DNA from: Streptomyces sp. NRRL F-4489
GTDB taxonomy: Bacteria; Actinomycetota; Actinomycetes; Streptomycetales; Streptomycetaceae
Direction: 5' to 3'
Assembly: GCF_001509485.1 (NCBI RefSeq)
Contig: NZ_LLZI01000231.1
Coordinates: 33,243 to 97,242 of the forward strand
DNA length: 64,000 nucleotides
In this document: in pieces, positions 1 to 6,852 of the stretch
How positions within the stretch are numbered: the stretch's first letter is position 1
Layout of the letters: each line of letters opens with the position of its first letter
The notes under the pieces: generated by a model
Database searches by the model: none
Told to the model about the DNA's origin: nothing
Seen by the model: the letters and a program-made list of their open reading frames with translations, nothing else
Position numbers and translations under genes: made by a program

Positions 1-593
1 GCCACCGCGACCTGCGCCGCCAGATGCGCCGAGCCGCCGAAGCCGTAGAGGCCCAGCCGGCCGCACGGCGGCAGCGCGCTCCGGCGCAGCGCCCGGTAGC
101 CGATGATCCCGGCGCACAGCAGCGGAGCCAGCGCGGCGGCGCGCTCGGACTCCGGGAGCGGATAGGCGTAGTCGGCCGGGAGCAGCGCCAGATCCGCGAA
201 GCCGCCGTCGGCGTCCCAGCCGGTGTACCGCGAGGCGGGACAGAGGTTCTCCGCGCCGGCCCGGCAGTACCGGCACGCGCCGCAGGTGGCGCGCAGCCAC
301 GCCCCGCCCACCCGGTCGCCGGCCGCGAACCGCGTCACCTCCGGCCCCACGGCCGCCACCCGCGCGACGATCTCGTGTCCCGGGACGGTTCCCGGCCGGT
401 GCGGCGGAAGATCACCCTCAGCGAGATGCAGATCCGTACGACACACACCGCAAGCCTCCACCCTCACCAGCAACTCGCCGGGCCCCGGCTCCGGAACGGG
501 CCGGCGCACCGCCGCCAGCGGGCCGGCGGCCATCGGCCCCGGCCGTTCGACGGCCCACCCGGACAGCGTCTCCGGATGCGCGGCGGACGCCAT
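1..593 (-). CDS. Zinc-dependent alcohol dehydrogenase family protein (partial, C-terminus off window)
   Basis: This is the N-terminal 197 residues of a medium-chain Zn alcohol dehydrogenase, cut by the left window edge. Visible features are the catalytic zinc region ([11 protein letters not shown]), the GHE motif ([12 protein letters not shown]), the structural-zinc cysteines ([15 protein letters not shown]) and the start of the cofactor-binding segment ([14 protein letters not shown]). The LYGFG form of the dinucleotide motif is typical of the Streptomyces AdhA-like subgroup. The ATG at 593 gives a normal N-terminus. It is divergent from the small membrane gene at 742. It should oxidise or reduce an alcohol/aldehyde with NAD(P); the substrate is unknown. 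Confidence 0.9.
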   Translation of the reverse strand, partial: MASAAHPETLSGWAVERPGPMAAGPLAAVRRPVPEPGPGELLVRVEACGVCRTDLHLAEGDLPPHRPGTVPGHEIVARVAAVGPEVTRFAAGDRVGGAWLRATCGACRYCRAGAENLCPASRYTGWDADGGFADLALLPADYAYPLPESERAAALAPLLCAGIIGYRALRRSALPPCGRLGLYGFGGSAHLAAQVAV

Positions 594-676
594 ACCCCCA
601 GCGTCCCGCCCGCCCGCCACCCCGGCAAACGCGGTGCCGGCCTGGCCTGATCGCGCCCGGTCCGCACCGGCCAACT

Positions 677-692
677 TCTACAGTGATGTAGA
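677..692. promoter_or_regulatory. Palindrome TCTACA-N4-TGTAGA upstream of the GlsB/YeaQ gene
   Basis: Perfect 6-bp arms around GTGA lie in the divergent region between the alcohol dehydrogenase and the membrane gene at 742. The right arm runs into TAGATT, which could act as a -10 hexamer. The same CTACAG-N3-TGTAGA pattern recurs at 23569-23584 and 51151-51165. BlaI/CopY-type repressors use TACA-N2-TGTA, so this resembles that class with wider spacing; the regulator is unknown. Confidence 0.5.
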
Positions 693-741
693 TTCCCGGT
701 CGTACCGCGACGACGACGCGACGACGAGGAGAGGATGTCCC

Positions 742-1008
742 GTGGGCATCATCAGCTGGATCGTGCTCGGGCTCCTGGCCGGGGCGATAGCCAAGTTCCT
801 GCTTCCCGGGCGGGACCCGGGCGGACTGGTGGGCACCACGCTCATCGGTATCGCCGGGTCGTTCATCGGCGGCTGGCTCTCGGCGAAGTTCCTGCACCGG
901 CCGATCGCCCACAACTTCTTCGATGTCGCCACCTGGATCGCGGCCATCGCCGGCGCCCTGGTCCTGCTCATCCTCTACCGGCTGCTGTTCGGCAACTCCC
1001 GGGACTGA
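742..1008 (+). CDS. GlsB/YeaQ/YmgE family small membrane protein
   Basis: This 88-residue protein has three hydrophobic segments (about residues 2-18, 27-46 and 61-83) and glycine-rich turns (LAGAIAKFLLPGRDPGG, GIAGSFIGGWL). That is the standard layout of the transglycosylase-associated family, whose exact function is unknown and which is often stress-induced. The GTG at 742 follows a strong purine-rich site (GAGGAGAGGA). The gene is single, with the CTACA-N4-TGTAG palindrome about 50 bp upstream as its likely control site. Confidence 0.85.
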   Translation: MGIISWIVLGLLAGAIAKFLLPGRDPGGLVGTTLIGIAGSFIGGWLSAKFLHRPIAHNFFDVATWIAAIAGALVLLILYRLLFGNSRD

Positions 1009-1111
1009 CCGGGCGGCCCGGCCGGGGCCGCTTCCGGGGATTCTTCGCCGGGGCCGGAACTGCCGGGCCGGCCCGTCCGTTTCCAGGGAAGACCGACATA
1101 TGGGGAATCAG

Positions 1112-1687
1112 ATGACCGTGAATTTGAGCAAGGGCCAGCGGGTCAGCCTGAGCAAGGCGGACGGCGGCGCGCTGACCGTCGTCCGGATGGGGCTGGGCTG
1201 GCGGGCCGCGCGCCGCAAGGGCTTCCTGGCCCGGCTCACCGCCCGCGAGATCGACCTCGACGCCTCGGCGGTGCTGTGCGCCGCCGGCCGGCCCGTGGAG
1301 GTGGTCTTCTTCCAGCACCTGGTCAGCGACGACGGCTCGGTGCGGCACACCGGCGACAATCTCGTCGGCGGCCAGGGAGGCGACGACGAGTCAATTCTGG
1401 TCGACCTCCAGCGCGTTCCGGAGAAGATCGACCAGATCGTCTTCACCGTCAATTCCTTCACCGGCCAGACCTTCCAGGAGGTGGAGGACGCCTTCTGCCG
1501 CCTGGTCGACGAGACCACCGGCCAGGAGCTGGCGCGCTACACCCTCTCCGGCGGCGGCCCGCACACCGCCCAGATCATGGCCAAGGTCTTCCGGGGCGAC
1601 GGCGGCTGGCAGATGGCCGCCCTCGGCGAGCCCGCCCAGGGGCGCACGTTCCAGGACTTGATGCCGGCGATCGCGGCGCATCTGTGA
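1112..1687 (+). CDS. TerD family protein (tellurium/stress Ca2+-binding fold)
   Basis: This 191-residue TerD-family protein starts MTVNLSKGQRVSLSK, the usual beginning of Streptomyces TerD proteins. It carries the family core EIDLDASAV and the acidic Ca2+-site region HTGDN...GGDDESI. TerD proteins are cytoplasmic calcium-binding proteins linked to tellurite resistance and development; the precise role is unknown. I chose the ATG at 1112 because GGGGA lies five bases upstream and it matches the family N-terminus; an in-frame ATG at 1100 would add four residues. It is a lone gene, convergent with the one at 1799-2731. Confidence 0.85.
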   Translation: MTVNLSKGQRVSLSKADGGALTVVRMGLGWRAARRKGFLARLTAREIDLDASAVLCAAGRPVEVVFFQHLVSDDGSVRHTGDNLVGGQGGDDESILVDLQRVPEKIDQIVFTVNSFTGQTFQEVEDAFCRLVDETTGQELARYTLSGGGPHTAQIMAKVFRGDGGWQMAALGEPAQGRTFQDLMPAIAAHL

Positions 1688-1744
1688 CGCGGGACCGGGG
1701 CGGGTCCGTGACGCGGAGGCGCCCCGGCCGCCCCGGTTAGGGCG

Positions 1745-1787
1745 CCGGGCCGGGGCGCCCAGGGCCCGGTTGGCTGAGGGGCGCCCC
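1745..1787. terminator. GC-rich hairpins between convergent genes
   Basis: CCGGGCC (1745-1751) can pair with GGCCCGG (1763-1769), and GGGGCGCC (1752-1759) with GGCGCCCC (1780-1787). There is no T-tract. A Rho-assisted or bidirectional terminator is plausible. Confidence 0.4.
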
Positions 1788-1798
1788 GACCGCGCGGG

Positions 1799-2731
1799 TC
1801 AGGGCGCCCCGGGCGCGGTCGGCCCCGAGAAGCCGGGCCGCCCGAAGCCGGGGCTGCCGAAGTCCGGACTGCTGAAGTCCGGTGTGCCGAAGTCCGGTCT
1901 GCTGACGTCAGCGCCGCCGGAGTCCGTCCGGCCCTGAGCGGGGCCGTCGGCGTCCCGGGATGCGGCGTCCGCCTTTGCCGTACCAGCCGTACCAGTCGTT
2001 CCAGCCGTACCGGCCGCCCCGGCCGAGGCGGATCCGGGAAGCGCGGGCCGGGGAAGCGCGGCCCGGGGATACGCGGGCCGCGCGCCGAGGTCCCCGCCGC
2101 CGTCCCTCTCGTCCGTCGCGCCCTCCAGCCGGCCCAGCAGGAACGGCATGATTCCCCGCTCCAGCAGGGCCAGTTGCCAGACCGCGAGCGCGCGGGCGAC
2201 CGCCGGGGAGGCGTCGGCGGGCGCCCCGGCCCCGGCTGCCGCGCGGTTGCGGGACGCCGCCACCAGCAGCCACCCCAGACCGGTCAGCGTCGCCACCCCG
2301 GCCACCACGGCGGACGTCCAGCCGGCCGTGACCAGCTCGCCGGCGAGCCGGGAGGCGCCGGCCACCGCCCGCAGCCCGAAGCCGATCAGCAGGAACACCA
2401 CCGCGGCGGTGGCGGCCAGGGCCGGCACCAGTACGCCGAGCGCCGGCAGCACCCCGCCGCTGCGGGACGCCGTCCCCGGGTCCGGCGGCGGCACCGCGGA
2501 CGGGCCCTCGGCCGCGGCGGCCCGCAGCCGGACGACCTCGCGGTACTCGGCGGACGCCGCGGCGGCCAGCGCGTCGCGCGCCGCCAGCGCCGCGCCGCGC
2601 AGCTGCCCGGCGTCCGGCGAACCGGCCGCGCGCCGCAGCGCCGCCCGGATCTCCGGGGATCTCAGGGCCTGGTCCAGGGCGTGCTCGAACGCGGGCGCGT
2701 CCGGTGCCTCTAAACGGTCGTTGTGCTGCAC
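1799..2731 (-). CDS. Hypothetical two-TM membrane protein with repetitive C-terminal tail
   Basis: I do not recognise a family. The 310-residue product has an Ala-rich helical N-terminal half (about 1-100), two transmembrane segments (near 112-140 and 150-175), a short Arg-containing segment (ALLERGIMPFLLGRLEG) and a disordered tail. The tail carries GTAGTTGTAGTA and a run of PDFG/PGFG units encoded by 15-bp tandem repeats at 1826-1900. I chose the GTG at 2731, with GGGGAAG upstream; longer in-frame extensions look non-coding. It is divergent from the gene at 2890. Confidence 0.6.
   Translation of the reverse strand: MQHNDRLEAPDAPAFEHALDQALRSPEIRAALRRAAGSPDAGQLRGAALAARDALAAAASAEYREVVRLRAAAAEGPSAVPPPDPGTASRSGGVLPALGVLVPALAATAAVVFLLIGFGLRAVAGASRLAGELVTAGWTSAVVAGVATLTGLGWLLVAASRNRAAAGAGAPADASPAVARALAVWQLALLERGIMPFLLGRLEGATDERDGGGDLGARPAYPRAALPRPALPGSASAGAAGTAGTTGTAGTAKADAASRDADGPAQGRTDSGGADVSRPDFGTPDFSSPDFGSPGFGRPGFSGPTAPGAP
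1826..1900. repeat. Five 15-bp tandem units encoding P-(D/G)-F-x-x repeats
   Basis: The units are roughly 1826-1840, 1841-1855, 1856-1870, 1871-1885 and 1886-1900. The last three are near-identical (GCYGAAGTCCGGNNT on the plus strand). They lie within the 3' end of the minus-strand gene and extend its tail in frame, so changes in repeat number would not break the protein. Confidence 0.75.
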
Positions 2732-2862
2732 GTGACTTCCCCGATGGGTCGAGAGCGGAGGGTGCCCGGCGGTCCGGCCCGGCGGCCGGCCGCGCCCCGG
2801 GGGACGCGGTGCCGGTACGGCCGCCGTCCGGACAACGCGGTGGTGCTCCTTGATGGTTCCCT

Positions 2863-2882
2863 GATTGCGCAATCCCTAAAGT
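2863..2882 (+). promoter_or_regulatory. GATTGCGCAATC palindrome beside a -10-like TAAAGT
   Basis: A perfect 12-bp palindrome (2863-2874) sits four bases upstream of TAAAGT (2877-2882), which lies seven bases before the ATG at 2890. This arrangement suits a leaderless transcript. The TTGCGCAA core recurs at 3725-3732 in the same position relative to another -10-like sequence. Confidence 0.45.
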
Positions 2883-2889
2883 GTGGCTC

Positions 2890-3237
2890 ATGGACGACAC
2901 GGACGCGAGGGGGATCGCGGTGCGGAACGACGTATGTGCCGGGACGGCGGGGGAGGGGACCGAGAGGGGCGGGGCCAGGGCGGACACGTCCGAGACCGGG
3001 CCCGAAGTGCACGGGCCGACGGGCGAGCGGCTGGAGGCGGCCGTGCTCTCCGGCGGGCCCGCGGACGGGGTGCGGCTGCGGCTGGCCGGCCGGCCCGGCG
3101 TGCTCCAGGTGAGCCGCCCCTGCCCGGCGGAGAACGCCCCGGACGGCATGCGGATCGCGGCGCTCTACCTCTACCGCCGCGATCTGAAGGTGAAGACCGA
3201 GCCGCTGCGGTACGGCTTCGACGGGGCGAGCCCGTGA
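2890..3237 (+). CDS. Hypothetical small protein
   Basis: I do not recognise the family. The product is 115 residues and soluble, with a polar N-terminus and a more ordered C-terminal part containing RLEAAVLSGGPADG, RIAALYLYRRD and KVKTEPLRYGFDG. That pattern looks conserved rather than random, and codon bias supports coding. I chose the ATG at 2890, seven bases after a -10-like TAAAGT (leaderless); a GTG at 2920 with GAGGGGG upstream is a serious alternative. The gene stands alone, divergent from the membrane protein and convergent with tatA. Confidence 0.6.
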   Translation: MDDTDARGIAVRNDVCAGTAGEGTERGGARADTSETGPEVHGPTGERLEAAVLSGGPADGVRLRLAGRPGVLQVSRPCPAENAPDGMRIAALYLYRRDLKVKTEPLRYGFDGASP

Positions 3238-3274
3238 GGGCGCTCCCCGGGCGGGCGGACCGCCGCGGACCGGC

Positions 3275-3640
3275 TCAGTGGGCGGCGTTCGGGCCGGCCT
3301 CCCGGTCCGCGCGGGCGGCGGGCTGTTCGGGGGCCGCGCCGCCGGGTACGGTCCCGGTGGGCGCCGCGCCGGGCGCGGTGTGGAGCGTGCGCGGGGCCTC
3401 GGCGGGCCCCTGCGGGCCGGACGGCTCCTGCGGGCCGGCCGGTGCGGCCGGGCCGGCCGCGTAGGTGGTGGTGGGCGGCGTACCGTCGTCGCCCTTCATC
3501 GCCTTGGCCTCGCTCTTGAGGATCCGCAGCGACTTGCCCAGCGCCCGGGCGGTGTCGGGCAGCTTCTTCGAGCCGAAGAGGAGAATCACCACGAGCGCCA
3601 CGATCAGCAGATGCCAGGGTTCCAGTCCGTTGCGCAGCAT
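3275..3640 (-). CDS. tatA: Sec-independent protein translocase subunit TatA
   Basis: This 121-residue TatA has one N-terminal transmembrane helix ([13 protein letters not shown], about residues 10-23), the [16 protein letters not shown] amphipathic helix that follows it in all TatA proteins, and a Pro/Ala-rich tail. It builds the twin-arginine protein channel with TatC (and TatB), neither of which is nearby, so this is probably an accessory copy. The ATG at 3640 has GAAGGG eight bases upstream; a GTG at 3649 would sit directly on that site. Tat substrates in the window include both EfeB peroxidases. Confidence 0.9.
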   Translation of the reverse strand: MLRNGLEPWHLLIVALVVILLFGSKKLPDTARALGKSLRILKSEAKAMKGDDGTPPTTTYAAGPAAPAGPQEPSGPQGPAEAPRTLHTAPGAAPTGTVPGGAAPEQPAARADREAGPNAAH

Positions 3641-3724
3641 CGCTGCCACCCTTCTCTCGTTGTCACCACAGTCGGTTCCCGCGGCCCCGGTCGCGCGGAC
3701 CCGGCCGGAGACTCACTTGCTACA

Positions 3725-3741
3725 TTGCGCAACTGTATAAC
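3725..3741 (+). promoter_or_regulatory. TTGCGCAA motif next to -10-like TATAAC
   Basis: TTGCGCAA (3725-3732) lies three bases before TATAAC (3736-3741), in the promoter region of the LCP gene at 3799 and divergent from tatA. It repeats the arrangement at 2863-2882. I infer a shared regulator acting in the promoter spacer. Confidence 0.45.
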
Positions 3742-3798
3742 CCGCGGCGGGAGGGGAACCGCCCGCCGCCGGGACATCGCACGGACGAGGGTGCACAC

Positions 3799-5307
3799 GT
3801 GACACGCAGCCACACCGCACGGGCCGCGGACGGGAGCGGGGACGAGGCGGCCGGGGGGCGCCGGCGCGGCGGGGTCCGGACCGCGGCCGCGGTGACGCTC
3901 TCGGCCCTGGTGCTGCTCATCGCCGGGTCCGGCTGGCTCTACCTCCAGCTGAACGGCGATATCGCCACCTTCGGCGCGGACGGCCTCAGCCGCGACCGGC
4001 CCGCCGCCGGCGCCGGCGGCAGCAACGTCCTGGTCATCGGCTCCGACTCCCGGGCCGGCGGCAACCGCAAACTGGGCGGCGGCGAGGACGGTGTGGGCCG
4101 CTCCGACACCGCCTTCCTGCTGCACGTCCACGGCGACGGCCGGCACGCGCTCGCGGTCTCCATCCCCCGCGACACCCTCGTGGACATCCCGCCGTGCCGG
4201 CTGCCCGACGGCGGCTGGACCCCGCCGAGGCCCGCCGCCATGTTCAACTCCGCGTTCACCGTGGGCAACACCCCCAAGGGCAACCCCGCCTGCACCCAGA
4301 ACACCGTCGAGCACCTCACCGGCCTGCGCGTGGACCACACCGTCGTGGTGGACTTCGCGGGCTTCGCCGACCTCACCACCGCGGTCGGCGGCGTCCCGGT
4401 CTGCCTGCCCCGGGACGTCTACGAGGGCGACCTCGACCCGCACCTCGGCACCCGCGGCCGGCGGGTCTTCGCCAAGGGGCCGCAGACCGTCTCCGGGCAG
4501 CGGGCGCTGGACTACGTACGGCTGCGGCACGGGCTCGGCGACGGCTCCGATATCGGCCGGATCAAACGCCAGCAGGCGTTCGTCGGCGCCCTGATCAAGA
4601 AGGTGAAGTCGCAGGGCATGAGCCCCGGCAAGCTGCTGCCGCTGGCCAAGGCGGCCACCGCGGCGCTGACCGTCGACCCGGGCCTGGGCTCCGCGGACCG
4701 GCTGCTGGCCTTCGCCCTGTCGATGAAGAACATCGAGCTGCGCGACACCAAGTTCCTCACCGTGCCCTGGCGCTACCAGGGCGCCCGGGTGGCGATCGTC
4801 CACCCGGACGCCGACGAGCTGTGGGCCGCGCTGCGCGCCGACCGCACCGTGGACGGGCAGGACGCCGGCGCCCCGGCCGGTCCGAGTACGGGCGGCGACG
4901 GCAAGCACCCGGCGGCCCCCGCCCCGGCCGGACCGCCGCCCGCCACGGTCGCCGTCGCGGTCTACAACGGCACCACCGTCCCCGGCCTCGCCGCGCACGC
5001 CGCCGGCGAACTCCGGGCCGCCGGCTTCACCGTCACCCGCATCGCCACCGCCGCCACCCAGCAGCACACCGCCACCGTCATCGGCTACGGCCCCGGCCGC
5101 CAGGACCAGGCCCAGGCAGTTGCCCAGCACTTCCCCGGCGCCGTGCTCCAGCAGACCACCGCCCCCGGCGTCACCGTCACCCTCGGCCGGACCTACGCCG
5201 ACGGGCCGGTGCTGCCCGGCGCCGCCACCCCGTCCCCGCCCGCCCACCTGGGCGGCGCCGCCCGCACCGCGGACGACGACCCGTGCGCCGATCTCTCGTA
5301 CGGTTAG
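3799..5307 (+). CDS. LytR/CpsA/Psr (LCP) family protein with LytR_C domain
   Basis: This 502-residue LCP protein attaches glycopolymers to peptidoglycan outside the membrane. The order is a short cytoplasmic N-terminus, one transmembrane helix (about 33-51), the LCP domain (about 70-330) and a C-terminal LytR_C domain (about 385-475). LCP hallmarks are visible: NVLVIGSDSRAG, RSDTAFLLHV, SIPRDT and the arginine-rich DYVRLRHGLGDGSDIGRIKRQQ. The GTG at 3799 follows GAGGG. An isolated ATGTTCAACTCC-encoded stretch resembles the usual INSAF substrate-loop region. It is alone on this strand, with a TTGCGCAA/TATAAC promoter upstream. Confidence 0.9.
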   Translation: MTRSHTARAADGSGDEAAGGRRRGGVRTAAAVTLSALVLLIAGSGWLYLQLNGDIATFGADGLSRDRPAAGAGGSNVLVIGSDSRAGGNRKLGGGEDGVGRSDTAFLLHVHGDGRHALAVSIPRDTLVDIPPCRLPDGGWTPPRPAAMFNSAFTVGNTPKGNPACTQNTVEHLTGLRVDHTVVVDFAGFADLTTAVGGVPVCLPRDVYEGDLDPHLGTRGRRVFAKGPQTVSGQRALDYVRLRHGLGDGSDIGRIKRQQAFVGALIKKVKSQGMSPGKLLPLAKAATAALTVDPGLGSADRLLAFALSMKNIELRDTKFLTVPWRYQGARVAIVHPDADELWAALRADRTVDGQDAGAPAGPSTGGDGKHPAAPAPAGPPPATVAVAVYNGTTVPGLAAHAAGELRAAGFTVTRIATAATQQHTATVIGYGPGRQDQAQAVAQHFPGAVLQQTTAPGVTVTLGRTYADGPVLPGAATPSPPAHLGGAARTADDDPCADLSYG

Positions 5308-5430
5308 GCACTGTCGTACAGAACCCGGGCGGCACACCGCAGGGCGGGCACCGGCACAGGTACCTCCCACACACGGCTATTCCGCCCGGAAACCCGCAAT
5401 TCCCAGGACGTTGAGGAGAAGATCAGCCCC

Positions 5431-6804
5431 ATGTCAGCCCTCCGCCGGCTCTCGCCCGGCGCACTGCCCAGAGTCCTGACCGGCCTGCTGCTGGCGGCCC
5501 TGGTGCTGCTCGCCGGGGCGGCCGTCGCGCCGCGGCCGGCCGCCGCCGCGGGCAGCGGTCTGGACACCGTCGCCGACGCCCTGCGGAAGAGCCCGGTCTA
5601 CGTCGACCCGCGCGTGCGCGACCAGCTCCCGGACGCCGACCGCGACGCCCTCGCCCGGAAGATACGGGACGCGGACAAGCCGGTCTTCGTCGCCGTCCTC
5701 CCCGCGACCGCCGACTTCCCCCCGGCCACCCTGCTCGCGGACCTGCGCACCAAGGTGGGCATCACCGGCGTCTACGCCGTCCACCTCGGCGCCACCGGCT
5801 TCAACGCCGGCGCCGACCGCCAGGTGCTGTCGCACAACGCGCTGGTCAACCTCAAATCCGCCGCGAAGGACTCGCACCGCGGCGACGCCAAGGGCATGGT
5901 GACCGAGTTCGCCGAGCGCGCCGCCGCCCAGGCGCGCGGTGCGGCGCCCGCGTCCTGGGGCGACTCCGGTTCCGGCGGCTCGGCCACCGGGCTGCTGGTC
6001 GGCGGCGCCGTGGTGGTGGCCGGCGGCCTGGGCGGCTACGCCCTCTTCCGCCGGGCCAGGAAGCAGCGCGAGGAGCGCGAGCGCGCCGAGCTGGAGGCGC
6101 TGCGGACGGTCGTCGACGAGGACATCACCGCCTTCGGCGAAGAACTGGACCGGCTCGACTTCAGCCCGTCCGAGCCCGGCGCCACCGACGCCATGCGCAC
6201 CGACTACACCACCGCCCTGGACGCCTACGACCTCGCCAAGACCCGGATGGCCGAGGCCCGCCGGCCCGGCGACGTACGAGCGGTGACCGAGGCCCTGGAG
6301 GACGGCCGGTTCGCGCTGGCCACCCTGGCCGCCCGCCGCACCGGCGCCCCGCTGCCCGAGCGCCGGATGCCCTGCTTCTTCGACCCCCGGCACGGCCCCT
6401 CCACCACCGACGTCCAGTGGGCCCCGCCCGGCGGCGCCCCGCGCCCGGTCCCGGCCTGCGCCGCCGACGCCACCCGCGTCGCCGACGGCCTGGAGCCGAT
6501 GGCCCGCACCGTGCCGACCCCCGGCGGCCCGCAGCCGTACTGGAACGCCGGACCGGCCTACTCCCCGTGGGCCGGCGGCTACTTCGGCGGCGGCGGCGTC
6601 CTGACCGCCATGGTCGCCGGTACGGTGCTCGGCTCGGTGCTGACCGCCCCGTCCGCGTTCGCCGACTCCCCGTCGTTCGGCGGCGGACCCGAGGGCGGCA
6701 GCGAGTCCGGCGCCGACTTCAACCCCGCGGACTTCGGGGGCGGCTTCGGCGACGGCGGCGGTTTCGACAGCGGCGGCTTCGACGGCGGTGGCGGCGACTG
6801 GTGA
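5431..6804 (+). CDS. Secreted, membrane-anchored TPM-like protein with Gly-rich tail
   Basis: This 457-residue protein has a signal peptide (about 1-40, ending AAAAG), a TPM-like extracellular domain (about 45-175), a transmembrane helix (about 193-212), a charged coiled coil beginning ARKQREERERAELEALR, an alpha-helical domain, and a Gly-Asp-Phe-rich tail ending GGGGDW. The tail is like that of YgcG/TPM proteins. The function is unknown; TPM proteins are linked to membrane-protein turnover. The ATG at 5431 has AGGAGAAG upstream. It is convergent with mgtA. Confidence 0.7.
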   Translation: MSALRRLSPGALPRVLTGLLLAALVLLAGAAVAPRPAAAAGSGLDTVADALRKSPVYVDPRVRDQLPDADRDALARKIRDADKPVFVAVLPATADFPPATLLADLRTKVGITGVYAVHLGATGFNAGADRQVLSHNALVNLKSAAKDSHRGDAKGMVTEFAERAAAQARGAAPASWGDSGSGGSATGLLVGGAVVVAGGLGGYALFRRARKQREERERAELEALRTVVDEDITAFGEELDRLDFSPSEPGATDAMRTDYTTALDAYDLAKTRMAEARRPGDVRAVTEALEDGRFALATLAARRTGAPLPERRMPCFFDPRHGPSTTDVQWAPPGGAPRPVPACAADATRVADGLEPMARTVPTPGGPQPYWNAGPAYSPWAGGYFGGGGVLTAMVAGTVLGSVLTAPSAFADSPSFGGGPEGGSESGADFNPADFGGGFGDGGGFDSGGFDGGGGDW

Positions 6805-6852
6805 GCCGCCCGCCCCGGCCGCCGCACTGACCGGCCCGAGGGCGCGTCCCGA

